Assembly: GCA_022836615.1 (NCBI GenBank)
Contig: MU405453.1
Coordinates: 1 to 27,710 of the forward strand
Origin: Annulohypoxylon bovei var. microspora
Lineage: Eukaryota > Ascomycota > Sordariomycetes > Xylariales > Hypoxylaceae
Length of the DNA: 27,710 bases
Reading direction: 5' to 3'
Position numbers and translations under genes: made by a program. Below, in pieces: positions 10,072-23,000 of the stretch (position 1 is the first letter of the stretch; every line of letters begins with the position of its first letter). The notes below the pieces were generated by a model. That model worked only from the letters and a program-made list of their open reading frames with translations, made no database searches and had not been told where the DNA came from.

Positions 10072-10767
10072 TTTTTTTTATTAATTTATTTACTTTAATA
10101 TTTTTATATTAATAAAAAGTTTTCACGAGTTAATTATATAACGAAAATTTAACATTTCATTAATAATTAAATAACGGTGCGGTTAAACTTTTTTTAAAAA
10201 ATTTTATATTTACGAATATAAATTTATTAATTAAAAATTATTTTTAATTTAATTCTTTTTTCCATTTAAATACCGGAATACCTTTTTCGTTTATTAATTA
10301 TATAAAAGCGCGTAAAATTTAAAAAATTATTTATTAAATTATATATTAAATTTATAAAAATCATTTTTAACTTAAATTTTAATATTAAGGTTATTATATA
10401 ATAACTTTAATAAATTATATATTTTTTTAATCTTAATATATTAATTAATATTATTTTTAATAAAAAAAAGTTATAAAATTAATTTTATTTAATTTTTAAT
10501 AAATAAATAAAGCTATATAAATTAAATATATTCTTTAAAAAAATCCCATTAATTAACTTAAAATTTATTTATTATATTTATTTTTTATTTTTTAAATATA
10601 AAATTTAAGCCATCCGTTAAAAGATGTGGGTCCTTAATTTAAATTTTTAATAAAAATAAAAATAAGATTTTTAATTATATTTTAAATATATTTTAAAGGT
10701 TATTTAATTTTTACCGTTCCATTAATATATTTTAAAAGTAATAATAATTAAATTAAACATTATTATA
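10072..10767 (-). mobile_element. Fragment C: doubly deleted copy of the A/B family
   Basis: Read on the minus strand, the fragment starts with the first 50-60 nt of the family LTR (10716-10767, outer end TATAATA...). It jumps into the start of gag (10246 to about 10710 aligns with 18538-19005 of B). It then jumps again into the integrase region of pol (10072-10243 aligns with about 14550-14740 of B). The first deletion removes most of the LTR, the PBS and the leader; the second removes about 3.8 kb of gag-pol. No 3' LTR is seen on its left, and no target duplication can be tested. It carries no coding capacity. Confidence 0.85.
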
Positions 10768-13714
10768 ATATTTTAATATAATTATTATTTTTAAGTTTTA
10801 ATTTTTTATAAAAAAGGTGAAAAATTAATATAAAATTTAAACGTAAATTTAATTATATAATTATAAATTATATTTAACCATGTAATCGTAATAATAATCC
10901 GTTTTAATTACGTGATTACACTTTTAATAATAACTTCGTTTTATTATTTTATTTTCATTTTTTATTTTTATTTATTTAATTTTTTATTTTTGTTTATTTA
11001 AATTTATAACACATTTTTACATGATTCGGTATATTTACATAATTTTTAATTTTAATTTAAAATTTTATTTCGTTTCAATTTTTTAATTTATTTTCATCTT
11101 TTAATATAATACATTAAAATTATTTTTACATTTATTATAATAAGTTTAATAATTAATATTAATTAATTAAATTTTCCTAATATTTTTAATATTAATATTA
11201 AACCATATATTATATTTATTAAAAAAATTATATTTAATGTTATAATAATTAAAACATTAAAAGAAATTAAGAAATTAAAATAATATATAAAAACATTACT
11301 TTTTAACATTTTTAAGATTATATATTAAATTTATGTTTTCTTTTTAAGGATTAATTTTAATATGCTTTTTTTATTAATAATTTTAAAGTTTTTTTTCGCA
11401 TTTATTGTTTTTTTATTTTTTATTATAATGTTTAATAAATAAACCTTTGATTTTTTAATTAAAAACAAAAAAAAAATAAATAACCTTTTAATAAAAAGTG
11501 TATTAACAACGTATTATGTGGTTAAAAGTATATATAAAAATATTATTTTTTTAAAATATTTAATTATTTTAACGGTAATTTTTTTATTTAAAAAGTTAAC
11601 ATAAAACTTATTATAATATAATACATAATTTCGAAACTTAAGGAAGTAATTTAATAAATAATGATTATGTAATTTAATTTTAATTTTACTTTAAATAATG
11701 GGAATATATAAATTATATAATGGAAGGTATAAAGTTTATAAAAATGAAAAAAAGCTTTAAAACATTTATATCGTTTTTTTATAAGGTTTAAAATAAAACT
11801 TTTTAAATGTTTACATTAATTATTATTATAATAATAAAATTAACTTTTATTTTTTATAAAAAGGTTAATATAATAATAATTTAATAATGTATTAAAAATT
11901 AACATTTATTTATTTTTTCTTTTTAAAATAAAGCGTTTAATAACGAATATTAACTTAATTAATACATTATTTTTAATACTTTTATAATATAAATTTCTTA
12001 TTAATGTACATTATTATAATAAATATTTCAAATATAAAATGAAAAAAAACATGTTAATTTTATAATATATTTAACTTTTAATTTATAATATATTTAAAAA
12101 TAATATTTAAAATATTAAAATTAAAACTTTATTTTTAATCTAATAATTCTTTATTTTTTTAATAAATAAAAAATTATTATTTTTTATAAAAAAAGCCTTT
12201 TAACTTTTATTTTTAATTATAAACATTTTTAAAACCTTTTTATTAATAATTAAATCTTTATTAACGATAACATTAATAAAAAATCTTATGCTTTTATAAC
12301 TCATTATGTTTAAAATTATTAAATAAACTTAATCCGTTTAACGTTTTTTTTTAAAAATTAACGTTTCTTTAAAAATTAACATTTTAAAACATTTTTATGT
12401 TTTTTTACCCCTTTATTATTAAAGCCATAATCTTTGAAATTAATTAAAGAAATAATGATTATTTTATTAATATTAATTAAAGTAAAATTAATAAATAACT
12501 TGGTATTATTAATAATTAATTATAATAAATTATTTATTTAAGTATAATTAAATACGTTTTTAATGATTTCGATAATAACATTTATTATAATAATGTTATT
12601 ATTATTATTAAACTTTAAAATAATTAAATTATATTATTATTATTATAAACTTAACACGCTTATAAAGTCGGACGGACTTGAAAATCCATTTTATTTATTC
12701 TTTATACTTTGCCCACTTTATTTTTTTAATTTAAAACGCTTTAATTTTAATTAAAACGTTTATGTGGGGGGAAAGTTTATAATAATAATATTTATAATTA
12801 TTAAAGCTTAATTTTAATCGATTAATTATAAATTCATTATTAAAATTACAAGAAAAATAAATAACTTTTTAATAAAAGTTTTTTTTTTATATTTTATTTT
12901 AATAATAAACTCCTTTTTTAATTATTTTATTATTATATTTATATAATAAACCATTTATTTAATTATTATATTCACTTTTTTATTTTTTATTACTTAAATA
13001 TATTTTCATTTTATAAATTTATTGAAAAATATAAACACATAAAATGTTAAAGTGTTTTTACATAAAAAAGTTAACCATATTATTTCTTTTCATCGAAAAT
13101 AAAATTAAATTTTAACGAAAACTTTTTATTTAAATATAAGTTAAACATTATTAAACATTAAATTAATTATTTTAAAAATATTATAAATACATTTTATAAA
13201 AATATAAAATATAATTTTATTTTAAATTATTTTTTTAATAATTTAATATATAATTAATAAATTAATTCTTATTAATAATTTATAATTAAAATTATATTAT
13301 TTGGGATAATTTACATTTTAATTATTTTATTTAAAATCATTATAATAATTTTTTATATTAAATTATCGTTTAATGGCTTGCTATCGTTTATTCGAATTAA
13401 TTAAATATTTAAATCATTATTTAAAAAAATTATCGTTTTTTTAAATAAAATTTATTACCTTAAATTTTGGTTAAATATATAAGTTATTATAATTAATTTT
13501 ATATTATAAAAAAAGATGTTTAATTAAAGTTAATTAAAGGAATTTTTTAAAATAATAATTCCCATTAAAAGCATTAAGGTAATAAATTTAAACTTAATAA
13601 ATTAATTTTCATATTTAAAAATTAAAACATTTTTTATTATATTAATAAAAGTTACCATAAAATTAAAAAAAGCTTAATTATAATTAAAATAAGAAAAAAT
13701 AAAAAAGGTTTATA
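10768..13714. other. Unassigned AT-rich DNA between the mirrored elements
   Basis: This stretch of about 3 kb carries no recognisable domain. C and G are scarce and mostly in ACA/CAT and TG contexts, unlike the CG-containing texture of elements A and B, so it may be of different origin or have a different mutation history. A small less-mutated patch lies at 12655-12720. A GTGGGGGGAAAG run at 12763-12774 looks like a polypurine tract, but no matching LTR pair was found. The frame at 12563-12754 is low-complexity Ile/Leu/Tyr-rich sequence and I do not call it a gene. Confidence 0.55.
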
Positions 13715-13719
13715 ATAAA
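13715..13719. repeat. Target-site duplication, left of element B
   Basis: ATAAA is repeated exactly at 20060-20064 on the other side of the element. Confidence 0.8.
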
Positions 13720-13935
13720 TGTCACGGCGAGCAAGTTTTAAATTAAGACAAAGCTTATGTAACGGCGGGATTATGTATTTTATTAATAAAAATATTTAAA
13801 ATAAGGAGTTAAAAAAAAGAAAATTACGAAGTGGTTTTTTTTAAAAGATTTTTATATATTAACTTTGTAACCGGGATATTAATTAATTATTTTATTAATA
13901 TATTTTAAAAATAATAATAATTAAGCATTATTATA
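13720..13935 (-). repeat. 3' LTR of element B
   Basis: In element orientation the LTR starts TATAATAATGCTTAATT and ends CTTGCTCGCCGTGACA. This is the only copy in the window with an unmutated right end. TATA-like box at 13851-13858 (minus). The hairpin arms around 13820-13845 (CCACTTCG core in element orientation) are partly kept. Confidence 0.93.
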
Positions 13936-13949
13936 TAACCCCCCTTTTT
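13936..13949 (-). other. Polypurine tract of element B
   Basis: On the minus strand this reads AAAAAGGGGGGTTA directly before the 3' LTR. The run of six G survived RIP, consistent with G in GG context being a poor RIP target. Confidence 0.85.
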
Positions 13950-13964
13950 GGAAAAAGATTTAAT

Positions 13965-16900
13965 TTATGGGAAAAGTAAGTTATTTATTAATGCGTTTAT
14001 AATTTATTTTTTTAATTTTTTTTTTTTTTACGGTGGGTAAATTATTTTTATTTATTATTTTTAATATTTTGTTTTTTATAATAACCTTGATTTATTATTA
14101 AAGTTTAATTAAGGAATTAATAACCTTAAGGTGTAAGTCATGGAAATCTTTTATTTTAATTAACGCGTTAAGAAAATCCTTAAAAAGGTATTATGTTAAA
14201 TTAAGGTCGTAACTTATTTAATTTATTTTATATTAAAGCTTTTTTTTAAAAAGCTTAAAACTTAATATTTTAAATATTTTATACTTTTATTTTTTATTAA
14301 TTTTTATTAAAAGTGAAAAATTTGTTATTTATTTTAAAATTAAGTTATTTAAGGCTTTAATTAATTGGTTTGCGTTTAAAATTTAATGGATTTTTATATT
14401 TAAAAATAAGTTGATTTTAAAAGCGTTGCGATGGGGCTTTATTAATACTTTAAAAGGATTTATTATTAAATAATTTAAGTTATTATAAAGGTGATTTATT
14501 TATTAATTACCTTTGCGGATATATATTTAATCGTTTATTATTTAATTTATCGGCCGTTTTTTTTTATTAATTTATTTGCTTTAATAATCTTATATTAATA
14601 AAAGGTTTTCGCGGGTTTATTATATAACGGAAGTTTAACGTTTTATTAATAATTAAGCAATGGTGTGGTTAAACTTTTTTTAAGGGGTTTTGGATTTACA
14701 AGTGTAAGTTTATTAATTAAAAATTATCTTCGAAACGAATTTTATTTCCATTTTTACGGGGGAAAGCCTTGTGCTTAAGTGCGGTTAAATGGTATATATG
14801 AAATTTAAATAAAATAACATTTTTAATTAATTATTTTAAAAATAATCCATAAAAGATTATAATTTCATTTAAATGAATTAATTAAGAATTTCCGTTTAAC
14901 CGTTAAATTATAAATGTTTCGTTATCGATTTACGAAAGTTTATTTTAATAAACTTAATTAACTCGTTTAAAAAAATGGTTATAAATTAAAGATTTTTATT
15001 AAATGTAATCGTTTTAAGGATTTTATAAATGCGTTAAATGTGTTTATAATATAAGTTTACGAGTTACACGGTAATATAAGTTTTATGTGTAAGTAATAAA
15101 AAAGGTTTTTTATTTAATTAATTAATAATTATTAAAATTAAATTAAACCTTTTATAATTAAAAGGCATGGATTTAAAATTTATTAAAATATGTTATTATA
15201 TTTATTTATTAATGAAGAATAATTAAAGCAAGTTTATTAATTTAACTTTAAGGTTTTAACTTTTTTAATATTATTTATAATGGGCATAATAACGGTTTAT
15301 AAACGTTTTTATGCCGGGTTATAAGTACCTTTTTAATATTATTACATGCATTTTATTTTAATTTAAATACGTTTAATTTAAAGGATAATGAAACTTATTA
15401 TATAATTTAATATAAAGTTTTTTATTATTTAAAATTATTAACTTTTCTTTTAAAAGTAATAATTTATCCCGTAAAGTATACCCATTTTTTCCTTTTTTAA
15501 CCCGTTTATATTACGCTTTTAATTTAATAATATTTCGATTAATTGTTAAAATGGCGTTAATTAACCTAATACCTTAAAGTGGTTTTTTTTTAAAAACTTC
15601 CATTATAATTAAAATGCATTAAAAGTTAAGGGATAATAAATTTATTAAAAGTTTATTAATTAAGGATTATAAGAAATTTATTTTATTATGGAATATTAAA
15701 AAAGGTAATAAAGTAATAAATTAATTATACTTTTTAATCGTTTTTTAAATGGTTAAATTAGTTGTTTTTTAAGATAAAGTGTTAATTATTACATTTTTTT
15801 TTTTTAAGTGATAATATAATTTATAATTAAATTAAAATAAATGTTTATTTTAACCGGTTTAGCGAAAGTTTAACATCCTTTTAATAATAAAATATTATAA
15901 CGATTAATAATTTATAAATATATTAAATTTATTATTTAATAAAACGAATATATATTTTTAAAATTTCATCGTTATTATAATAATAAAAAACTTTTTATTA
16001 TAAATAAAATAATTATATTTTAAAAGGATTATTATTTTAAAGAAAAAAGTTATTAAATGTTAATCCTTTAATTCATTTAATTATGAAAAAGCTTTAAAGA
16101 TTATTTCGTTAAAGGCGTTAATTTTTAATTTAACTTTTTAATTTTTATAAAAATGCTTTAAGATTAAAAAGGTAATTAAAGTTATTTTTAACATTTCGAA
16201 CGCCTTGGTGTATTCGTTGGTCCAAATTTAATGCGGAACGGCGGTAAAGAAATGTAAAGGCTTTATAATTTAATTATATTTTAATATAAATTGTTGGTAA
16301 AAATTATAAAAGCTTAAAAACGATTAAAATTTTTAAATTTAAGAAAATGTTTTTTAATTTTAAATTGCTTTAATTTTATTTTAATTAACGGTTACGTTAA
16401 AAATAAAAATAATAAACTTTAAGAACTTAATTTTTATAACCGAAAACTTATTTTTTTAAATATTAATTTATAAATTAACGGAATGTAAACGCTTTAACAT
16501 TTACCGCACGTGATATTCGTAAAAAAATAAATCTTTTAAATAAATTAAAATATCATTTATATACGCCGTGTAAAAGTCATTAAAAAACGAGAAAAAGGCT
16601 TGGTTAATATACTTTTAAAATACATTAAGTTTATTATTTAACTTAAAAAAAAACACATAATATTTATACGATTTAAAATAAGTTTAAAAAATGGTAAAGT
16701 TTTTTAAAGTAAAATCCATTTTAATATAATAAAAAACTTAACAAATATCGAGCTTTATAAAAACCTTAACCTTAAAAATCCTTTTTAACATTTCATTAAT
16801 TAAAAGGAAAAAATAATAATCCTTTTTAATGTAAACGTTTAATTCTTAATAATTAATATAAAACTTTAAGCCACCTTTTAATTTTTTCATAAAAAAAATA

Positions 16901-19026
16901 AAGAATTCATATTTAACCGCATTAAATATAATCCATTTTTTACGTAAATGGTCCGATAAATATTTTTTCAAAGCTTGTAAATATTCCGTATTTATATTAT
17001 AAAAAAGGTGTAATTTAATAAGATTAACGCCTTTTTTCAAGTTTATTTTATAATTAAAAAGTTAATAAAACGGTAACGAATCGTTGTTTCTTTTTAAAAA
17101 CATTTTAATTAAGTCGTGTAAATAAAAAGAAAGTTTTTCCATGATTTACTTTTAAGTAAAGTTATTTTTTTATTATAATTTTTCTTTAAAAGTTAAATTA
17201 AGTTTTTAATAAAATAAAATAAAAATGTTTAATAATTTATAAATTACGTTAAAGCTTCGTTAAAAACGTAATATTCCTTTAATAAACGTTAAGCTTGAAA
17301 TTAAATAAACGTTTATAATAAATAATAATATAAAATACATTAAAAGCTTAATAAAAAATTAAAAAAAAAAAAAGCAAAATAATAACGGAAAATTATCGAT
17401 CCATTTTAACCATGAAATTTATCATGGAATATATAAACGTTATAATGGTTTACTTTTCTTTTAAGGTATAAAATTAAAAGCGATTATAACGTTTTATATT
17501 TTTTTATATAATTTTATCTACATTTTTTTAAAAAATAAAAAGTTTTAACGTAATATTAAAAGCGTAATAATAATAAAGAAATAACGATTCGGGGAAAATT
17601 AACCATTAACGTTAATTATTTAACATAATATTATATTCCGTTAAAAATTTAAATTTTAATATTACTTAAAATTAAAAATAATCCTTTAAATTTATTAAAA
17701 AAATAAATACGTTATAAAAATTTTTACTTTACATTTAAATATTAATATAAATTACTTTATTAATTTAATTAATAATTTATCCGTTAAAGCTTTTTATTAT
17801 AATCAATTAATTAAATTAAATAATAAAAAAATCTTATATATTTATTATTAAACGCGCATTTCATTAATTAACAATTATATACATTTATATTTTAATATTT
17901 ATTAATATTCGCATCGTTATTATTACGTTTACGCTTCGCAAGTAAATTAACATATTAATTATAAATTATAATTTTTTTATTATAAGATTAAAAAAATTAA
18001 AATTAATAAAAATAAATATTAATAAATAAATATATAAAAAAAAACTTAAATTAAAAGCTTTATTTAAACGTTATTTTCTTTTAATTTTAAATTAATATCG
18101 TTTTTATCGTATTTCGTTATTTTTTTTTTTAAAACAATAACCATTATTTTAATTTTCACATTACACGTTAAGTAATTATTAAAGAAATGACCTTTTTACT
18201 TATAAAAATAATAAATTAAATTAATGTTAAGCGTTACGAAAACGTTGCATTAATAAAGAATTAAAAAAACTTAAAAAAGCTTTTTCGTACATGTTTAAAT
18301 TATAATTTCCGTAATTAAACGAAAAATATTAAAACCGATAAAAATTATTTTCGTAACGTTAAGGATAACTTTAACCTTAAATCGGGGTTAAGAAATTACA
18401 AAGTTAATTTTTTTTTAAATAACTTCGGCGCGTTATTAAATTAACGTTAAATAAAGGTTTTTAAATTTAATAAACTTTATTTTTTTATTTAAATAATAAT
18501 GAAATGTTTAAATATAAAAATTAATAATTAATTAACGGTTTAATTCTTTTTTCCATTTAAATATTAAAATTCCTTTTTCATTCGTTAATAATATAAAAAA
18601 CACGTAAAACTTAAAAAATTATTCATTTAATTATATATTAAATTTATGAAAATTATTTTTAATTTAAGCTTTAATATTAAAGTTATTATATAATAATTTT
18701 AATAAATTATACACTTATTTAACTTTAATATATTAATTAATATTATTTTTAATAAAGAAAAGCCGGAAAATCGACTTAACTTCGCTTTTAATAAATAAAT
18801 AAAGCCACATAAATTAAATATATTCTTTAAAAAATTCCCATTAATTAATTTAAAACTTATTCCTCATATTTATTTCCCATTTTTTAAACGTAAAATTTAA
18901 ATTATTTAATAAAAAACGTAAATCTTTAATATAAATTTTTAATAAAAATAAAAATAAAATTATCGATTATATTTTAAAGGTGCGTTAAAGGTTATTCGAT
19001 TTTTTAAATTCGTCATTTTATTCCAT
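13965..19026 (-). pseudogene. gag-pol pseudogene of element B
   Basis: The gag ATG at 19026-19024 begins ATG GAA TAA AAT GAC, identical to A. The knuckle His (18189), the RT N-terminus (17040 down to 16849), YxDD (alanine codon at 16566), the integrase landmark (15168) and the chromodomain Tyr (14283) are all in the same frame. The frame is therefore continuous from gag to chromodomain apart from stops. The longest surviving open piece is 16846-17040, with YLQALKKYLSDHLRKK and GGLKFYINY, typical gypsy RT. Integrase D1 and D2 are AAT (N, at 15180 and 15000) and the Glu is retained as GAA (14892). After 14190 one extra nucleotide relative to A shifts the C-terminal tail. The end at 13965 is inferred by alignment to A. 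Confidence 0.9.
16846..17040 (-). other. RT N-terminal open fragment in element B
   Basis: A 64-codon stop-free piece of the decayed gag-pol, not a gene by itself. YLQALKKYLSDHLRKKWI corresponds to the gypsy segment preceding the conserved (V)LFVKKxxGGLRFCVDYRxLN motif, seen here as FFMKKLKGGLKFYINY. The next codon is TAA where A has CAA (Gln), a direct view of a RIP-made stop. Confidence 0.9.
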
Positions 19027-19062
19027 TAAAAGAACGACCGAATTTTACAACGTATAAATTAA

Positions 19063-19142
19063 AATAAAAAAATAAAAAACATAAAGAAAAGTAAAAAAAG
19101 TAAAAAAAAAAGAAAAAGCAAAAAAAGCAAAAAAAAAAAAAA
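19063..19142 (-). other. Pyrimidine-rich leader tract of element B
   Basis: On the + strand this is an almost pure purine run (A with scattered G and a few AAAAAGCAAA units). In element orientation it is a pyrimidine tract just upstream of gag, matching 4346-4432 in element A. Confidence 0.7.
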
Positions 19143-19843
19143 TAATCCGTAATTAATTTTTTAACGTTATTAATTTATCCAAAATAATAAATAATACGGC
19201 TTAAAATAAATTTACCTTTATTATATTAAACCTTAAAAGCGAAATAATAAAACTTCGTCGTAAATTTAATTAAAAAGCACATTCGCTTTAATTAAAAAAT
19301 TTATTAATAAGTAAAACTTTTTTTTTCTTTTTCCTTTTAAAAAAAAAAGCAAGTTTCCGATCCCGTTATTAAATAATTAATTAAATAATTCTTTAAGCCG
19401 TTAAAAGTTTTAACGTTTTTTTTAAAATTAAAAACTTTTTTTTAACCGTAAATAAAAACTTATTAATTTAAAATTATATAATTAAAAGAATAAAAGTAAA
19501 TTTTAATTAATTAATTTAATTAATAAATAACTTAACGTTTTTATTAAAGTTTTTATTTAACGATTTAAATACCATCGTTAATTAATAACGAAATAAATAA
19601 TATTAAGAAATATTTTATCGTAAATAAAAATAAAGCTTTATAACCATTAATATAAAGAATTTCATTTAAAAAAATAAAAGCTTTTAAAAACTAAATACGA
19701 ATTAAAGATAAAACTTTAAATATATCGCAACTTAAAAAAAATCAAATCAATGCGTAAACGTTTACATATTTAAGAAAAAAAGGAATTTTAAAAGCAAGCC
19801 TTTAAATTAAAAAAATAAAACGAATAAGTAATTTTAAATATTA

Positions 19844-20059
19844 TATTATAATAAGCAAATCTTAAATTAAAATAAAACTTATATAATAATAAAACCACGT
19901 ACTTTATTAACGAAAATATTTAAAATAAAAAGTTAAGAAAAAGGAAGCCACAAAGTGATTTCCTTTAAAAAATCTTTATATATTAATTTTATAACCGGGA
20001 CATTAATTAACCGCTCCGTTAATATATTTTAAAAATAATAATAATTAAGCGCCGTTATA
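19844..20059 (-). repeat. 5' LTR of element B
   Basis: In element orientation the LTR starts TATAACGGCGCTTAATT and ends TTATTATAATA, then continues into TAATATTTAAAA (PBS position). TATA-like box at 19975-19982 (minus). The hairpin at 19941-19965 has arms AAGGAAGCCA and TGATTTCCTT around CAAAG, the least AT-saturated version of the LTR hairpin. Confidence 0.93.
19941..19965 (-). other. Conserved LTR hairpin, best-preserved copy
   Basis: Ten-base arms (AAGGAAGCCA and TGATTTCCTT) pair at eight of ten positions around a 5-nt loop. The two mismatches are A-C or G-T type, as transitions would cause. It lies just downstream of the TATA-like box and so would be near the 5' end of the transcript (R region). 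Confidence 0.6.
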
Positions 20060-20064
20060 ATAAA
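20060..20064. repeat. Target-site duplication, right of element B
   Basis: ATAAA is identical to 13715-13719. Confidence 0.8.
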
Positions 20065-23000
20065 AACATTATTAATAAATATAATATTATTTTTATATTT
20101 ATTTTAAAAGGTATTTTTAATTTTTAAAATATATAAATTATTAATATATTTATATTATTTTTATATACTTAAATATTTATATATTTATTTACCTTTTTTA
20201 AATAATATTTATTAATATAATATAAAAACTTTAATACTTTTATTTTTTATTAATAAAATATTTTCTTTTATAAAACTTTAACTTAAATAATAAATAATAA
20301 AATTCTTAATAAAAGAAATTAATATATATAATTTTCGTAAAAACGTAAATATATTAATCCACTTATTATCCGTATATTAATAATATTTAAAATATTTATA
20401 AATTAACATTAAAAATATAATTTTAAGCTTTTAAAATTATGAAATATGTAAACTTTTAAAACAAGTTAATCGTTAATTTATAATAAAAAATCAAATTATT
20501 AATTATTAAAACATAAACTTTTAAACATAATTTTAATAACATTAATTTTTTATATAATAATAATAAAATTTAAAATTATTCCGGAAAAAATGAACGTAAT
20601 TTTTATATTAATAAATTTTTAATTATGTAACCATTGTAAGATTTTTTAAAAATAATATTAATAACATTACATATTTTAATTCATTAATTAAACATTAAAA
20701 AAATATATAACATTTTTTAATTTATTAATTAAATATTAAAAAAATATTTAACATTATAAAGTAAAAATAAATTAAATTAACATAAAAATAAAATAAAATT
20801 TAAACAAGGAATGATAATAATTAATAAAAGGATGTGATAGTAAAGTAACATAAAAAGGAACGAGATAAAAAAACAAAAATAAAAAAAAAAAAAAAAGGAA
20901 AAGAAAAAGAAAAAAAAAAAAAAAAAAAGAAAATATTAAGGAAAAATTTAAATAATTAACGGAAGGAATAAAAGTTAATAAAAAAAAAAAATTATTAAAA
21001 TGTATAAATATATATAAATAAAAGGATAATAATGAATGATAAACGATTTAAATTAATAATTATATTATTATTTCCTTTTTTTTAAATTTATTAAATTCAC
21101 GATGTTTTTATTTAATTTTAATTCGTTTTTTTAACGGCGTGTTATAAAATCTTTTAATTTTAATTTTAATTATAATAATATTAATATTTAATTATTTTTC
21201 ATTTTTATAAATATTTAATTTATTTTTAATAATTTAAGGGAATTTTCCATTAATAATATAATTATAATAATTTTTAATAATTTAAACGTTAACATTTTAT
21301 TAAATATGTTATTTATTTTTTTAATTATTATATTTTAAATATTTAATTATGAAAAGGAATAAAGAATCATAAAGTTAAAAATAATTATTAATAATATAAT
21401 AATAATAATAAATAACGACTTTTAAAGTAAAATAAAATTATTTTTTACACATTTTTTTTTTAATTTCATGGGTGGTTAATATAAAGTATTATACATTTTT
21501 AACTTTTAAGTTAAAACGTAAAACTTAAATATTTTATCAATGGATTAATATCGTTTTTATTTTATTTAATTTCTTAGTTAAGATTTATTTTTTATTTTAT
21601 GGCATTTATTTTTAAATTGTTTTTTAAAATAATTATAATAACTTTTTTTTTTAAATTTAATTAAAAAAAAATGTAAATTTAATTATTTAAATTGTTTTCC
21701 TTATGAAAAAAAAAGGTTAATAATAATATATAATTATTATAAAATCAACATTAATAAAAATAAGCTTTTTATTAATTATTAATTATTAATGTTTAATATT
21801 CCTTATATTTATTTATTTTTTTTCATTATTAAATAATTTTATTTGTTAAAAAAAAGATTTTTAACTTTAAATTACGCTTTTAAAATAATTATTAAATTTT
21901 CCTTAAATTTTAAAATTAATTAATTAACCAATTAATTATATTAAAAAATAATAAGTTATATTACGATTTTTATAAATAATTTATTTTCCATTATTAAAAT
22001 GTTTTTTTATAAAGTTAAGGACATTTTAAGTAACATTTATATTTTATAATATTTAATTAATAAACCATAAAAAGCAAATATATTACTTTTTTTAAAAATA
22101 TAAAAGTTTATAATAATAAAAGCTTTTTAATAATTTAAAAAAAATAATTATTTATACTTTAATATCCTTTTTAATAATTAATTTTAAAACGTTTAAAATA
22201 ATAAAAACGACATTTTATTACCATAAATCTTTTTAAACATTACTTATATATAAAATGGAAATTAAAAAATAATTAAATAATTTATATACATTTTTTAATA
22301 AATTAATTAACCATTAACATATAAAGGTAATAAATTTTAAAACTTTTAAGATATTATTTAAATTAATAATAAAATTAATTAACATATTAATTTAAAACCA
22401 AACGAACCATTCCATAAAAAAGAATTATTAAATAATAATAACATTAATAAAAATAATTAATTATAAATAATAAAAAAAATAAAAAACGTAATATTTATTA
22501 TACCATTAAAACCTTTTATATTAATTAATTTTAATTTATTTAAAAACAATATATTTAAAAAAAAAAACGTTTTAAAACATTATTAATAATTACTTTTTTT
22601 AAGTTCTTTTTTTTTAAAGTAATTAAATTAATAAAGCTTAAAAAACTTTATTTATTTAATAATTTTTTTAAGCAAAACATTAATTATAAAAAAGTAAAAA
22701 AACTTTCGAATTAACATTAAATAATATTAAGATAATGGAGTATATTATTATTATAAAATAATTATATTTAAAGATATTTTTAAATAACCGATTCATTAAC
22801 ATATAAAACCTTTATTACTTCGCATTTATTTTTATTAAAATTTTCCTTTATAATTAAAATAAGTTATTAATAATTAATAATAATTAAAAACATAAATAAA
22901 ACGTTTATAACGAATAAAATTTTAATTTAAAAACTTAAGTTTCCATTAAATTTAAATAATATAAAAACTTCGTTATAATATATTTAATTTTTTTATTTTT

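Larger units (their letters stand above)
13720..20059 (-). mobile_element. Element B: full-length RIP-inactivated Ty3/gypsy chromovirus, inverted
   Basis: This is a complete 6,340 bp copy of the same family as element A, in the opposite orientation. LTRs of 216 bp lie at 13720-13935 (3' LTR) and 19844-20059 (5' LTR), bounded by the exact 5-bp duplication ATAAA. Domain spacing is almost identical to A: from the gag ATG to the knuckle His codon is 837 nt in both, and from the YxDD alanine to the integrase landmark is 1,398 nt in both. The 3' LTR keeps an unmutated end, TGTCACGGCGAGCAAG on the + strand, which reveals the original LTR terminus. Premature stops are frequent, so it cannot make its proteins. 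Confidence 0.95.

Noticed and set aside
12563..12754. 63-codon open frame on + starting at ATG 12563
   Set aside because: It is Ile/Leu/Tyr/Phe-rich low-complexity sequence, as expected of AT-only DNA. It lacks a recognisable domain, and the surrounding DNA is non-coding.
12763..12774. Polypurine tract GTGGGGGGAAAG as the 3' end of another LTR element
   Set aside because: No LTR starting after it could be paired with an upstream copy. The weak resemblance between about 11,463 and 12,850 is within what AT-rich DNA gives by chance.
20868..20935. Leader tract of a further A/B copy
   Set aside because: The purine run resembles the leader tract, but neither gag nor LTR sequence flanks it, so similarity is explained by low complexity.
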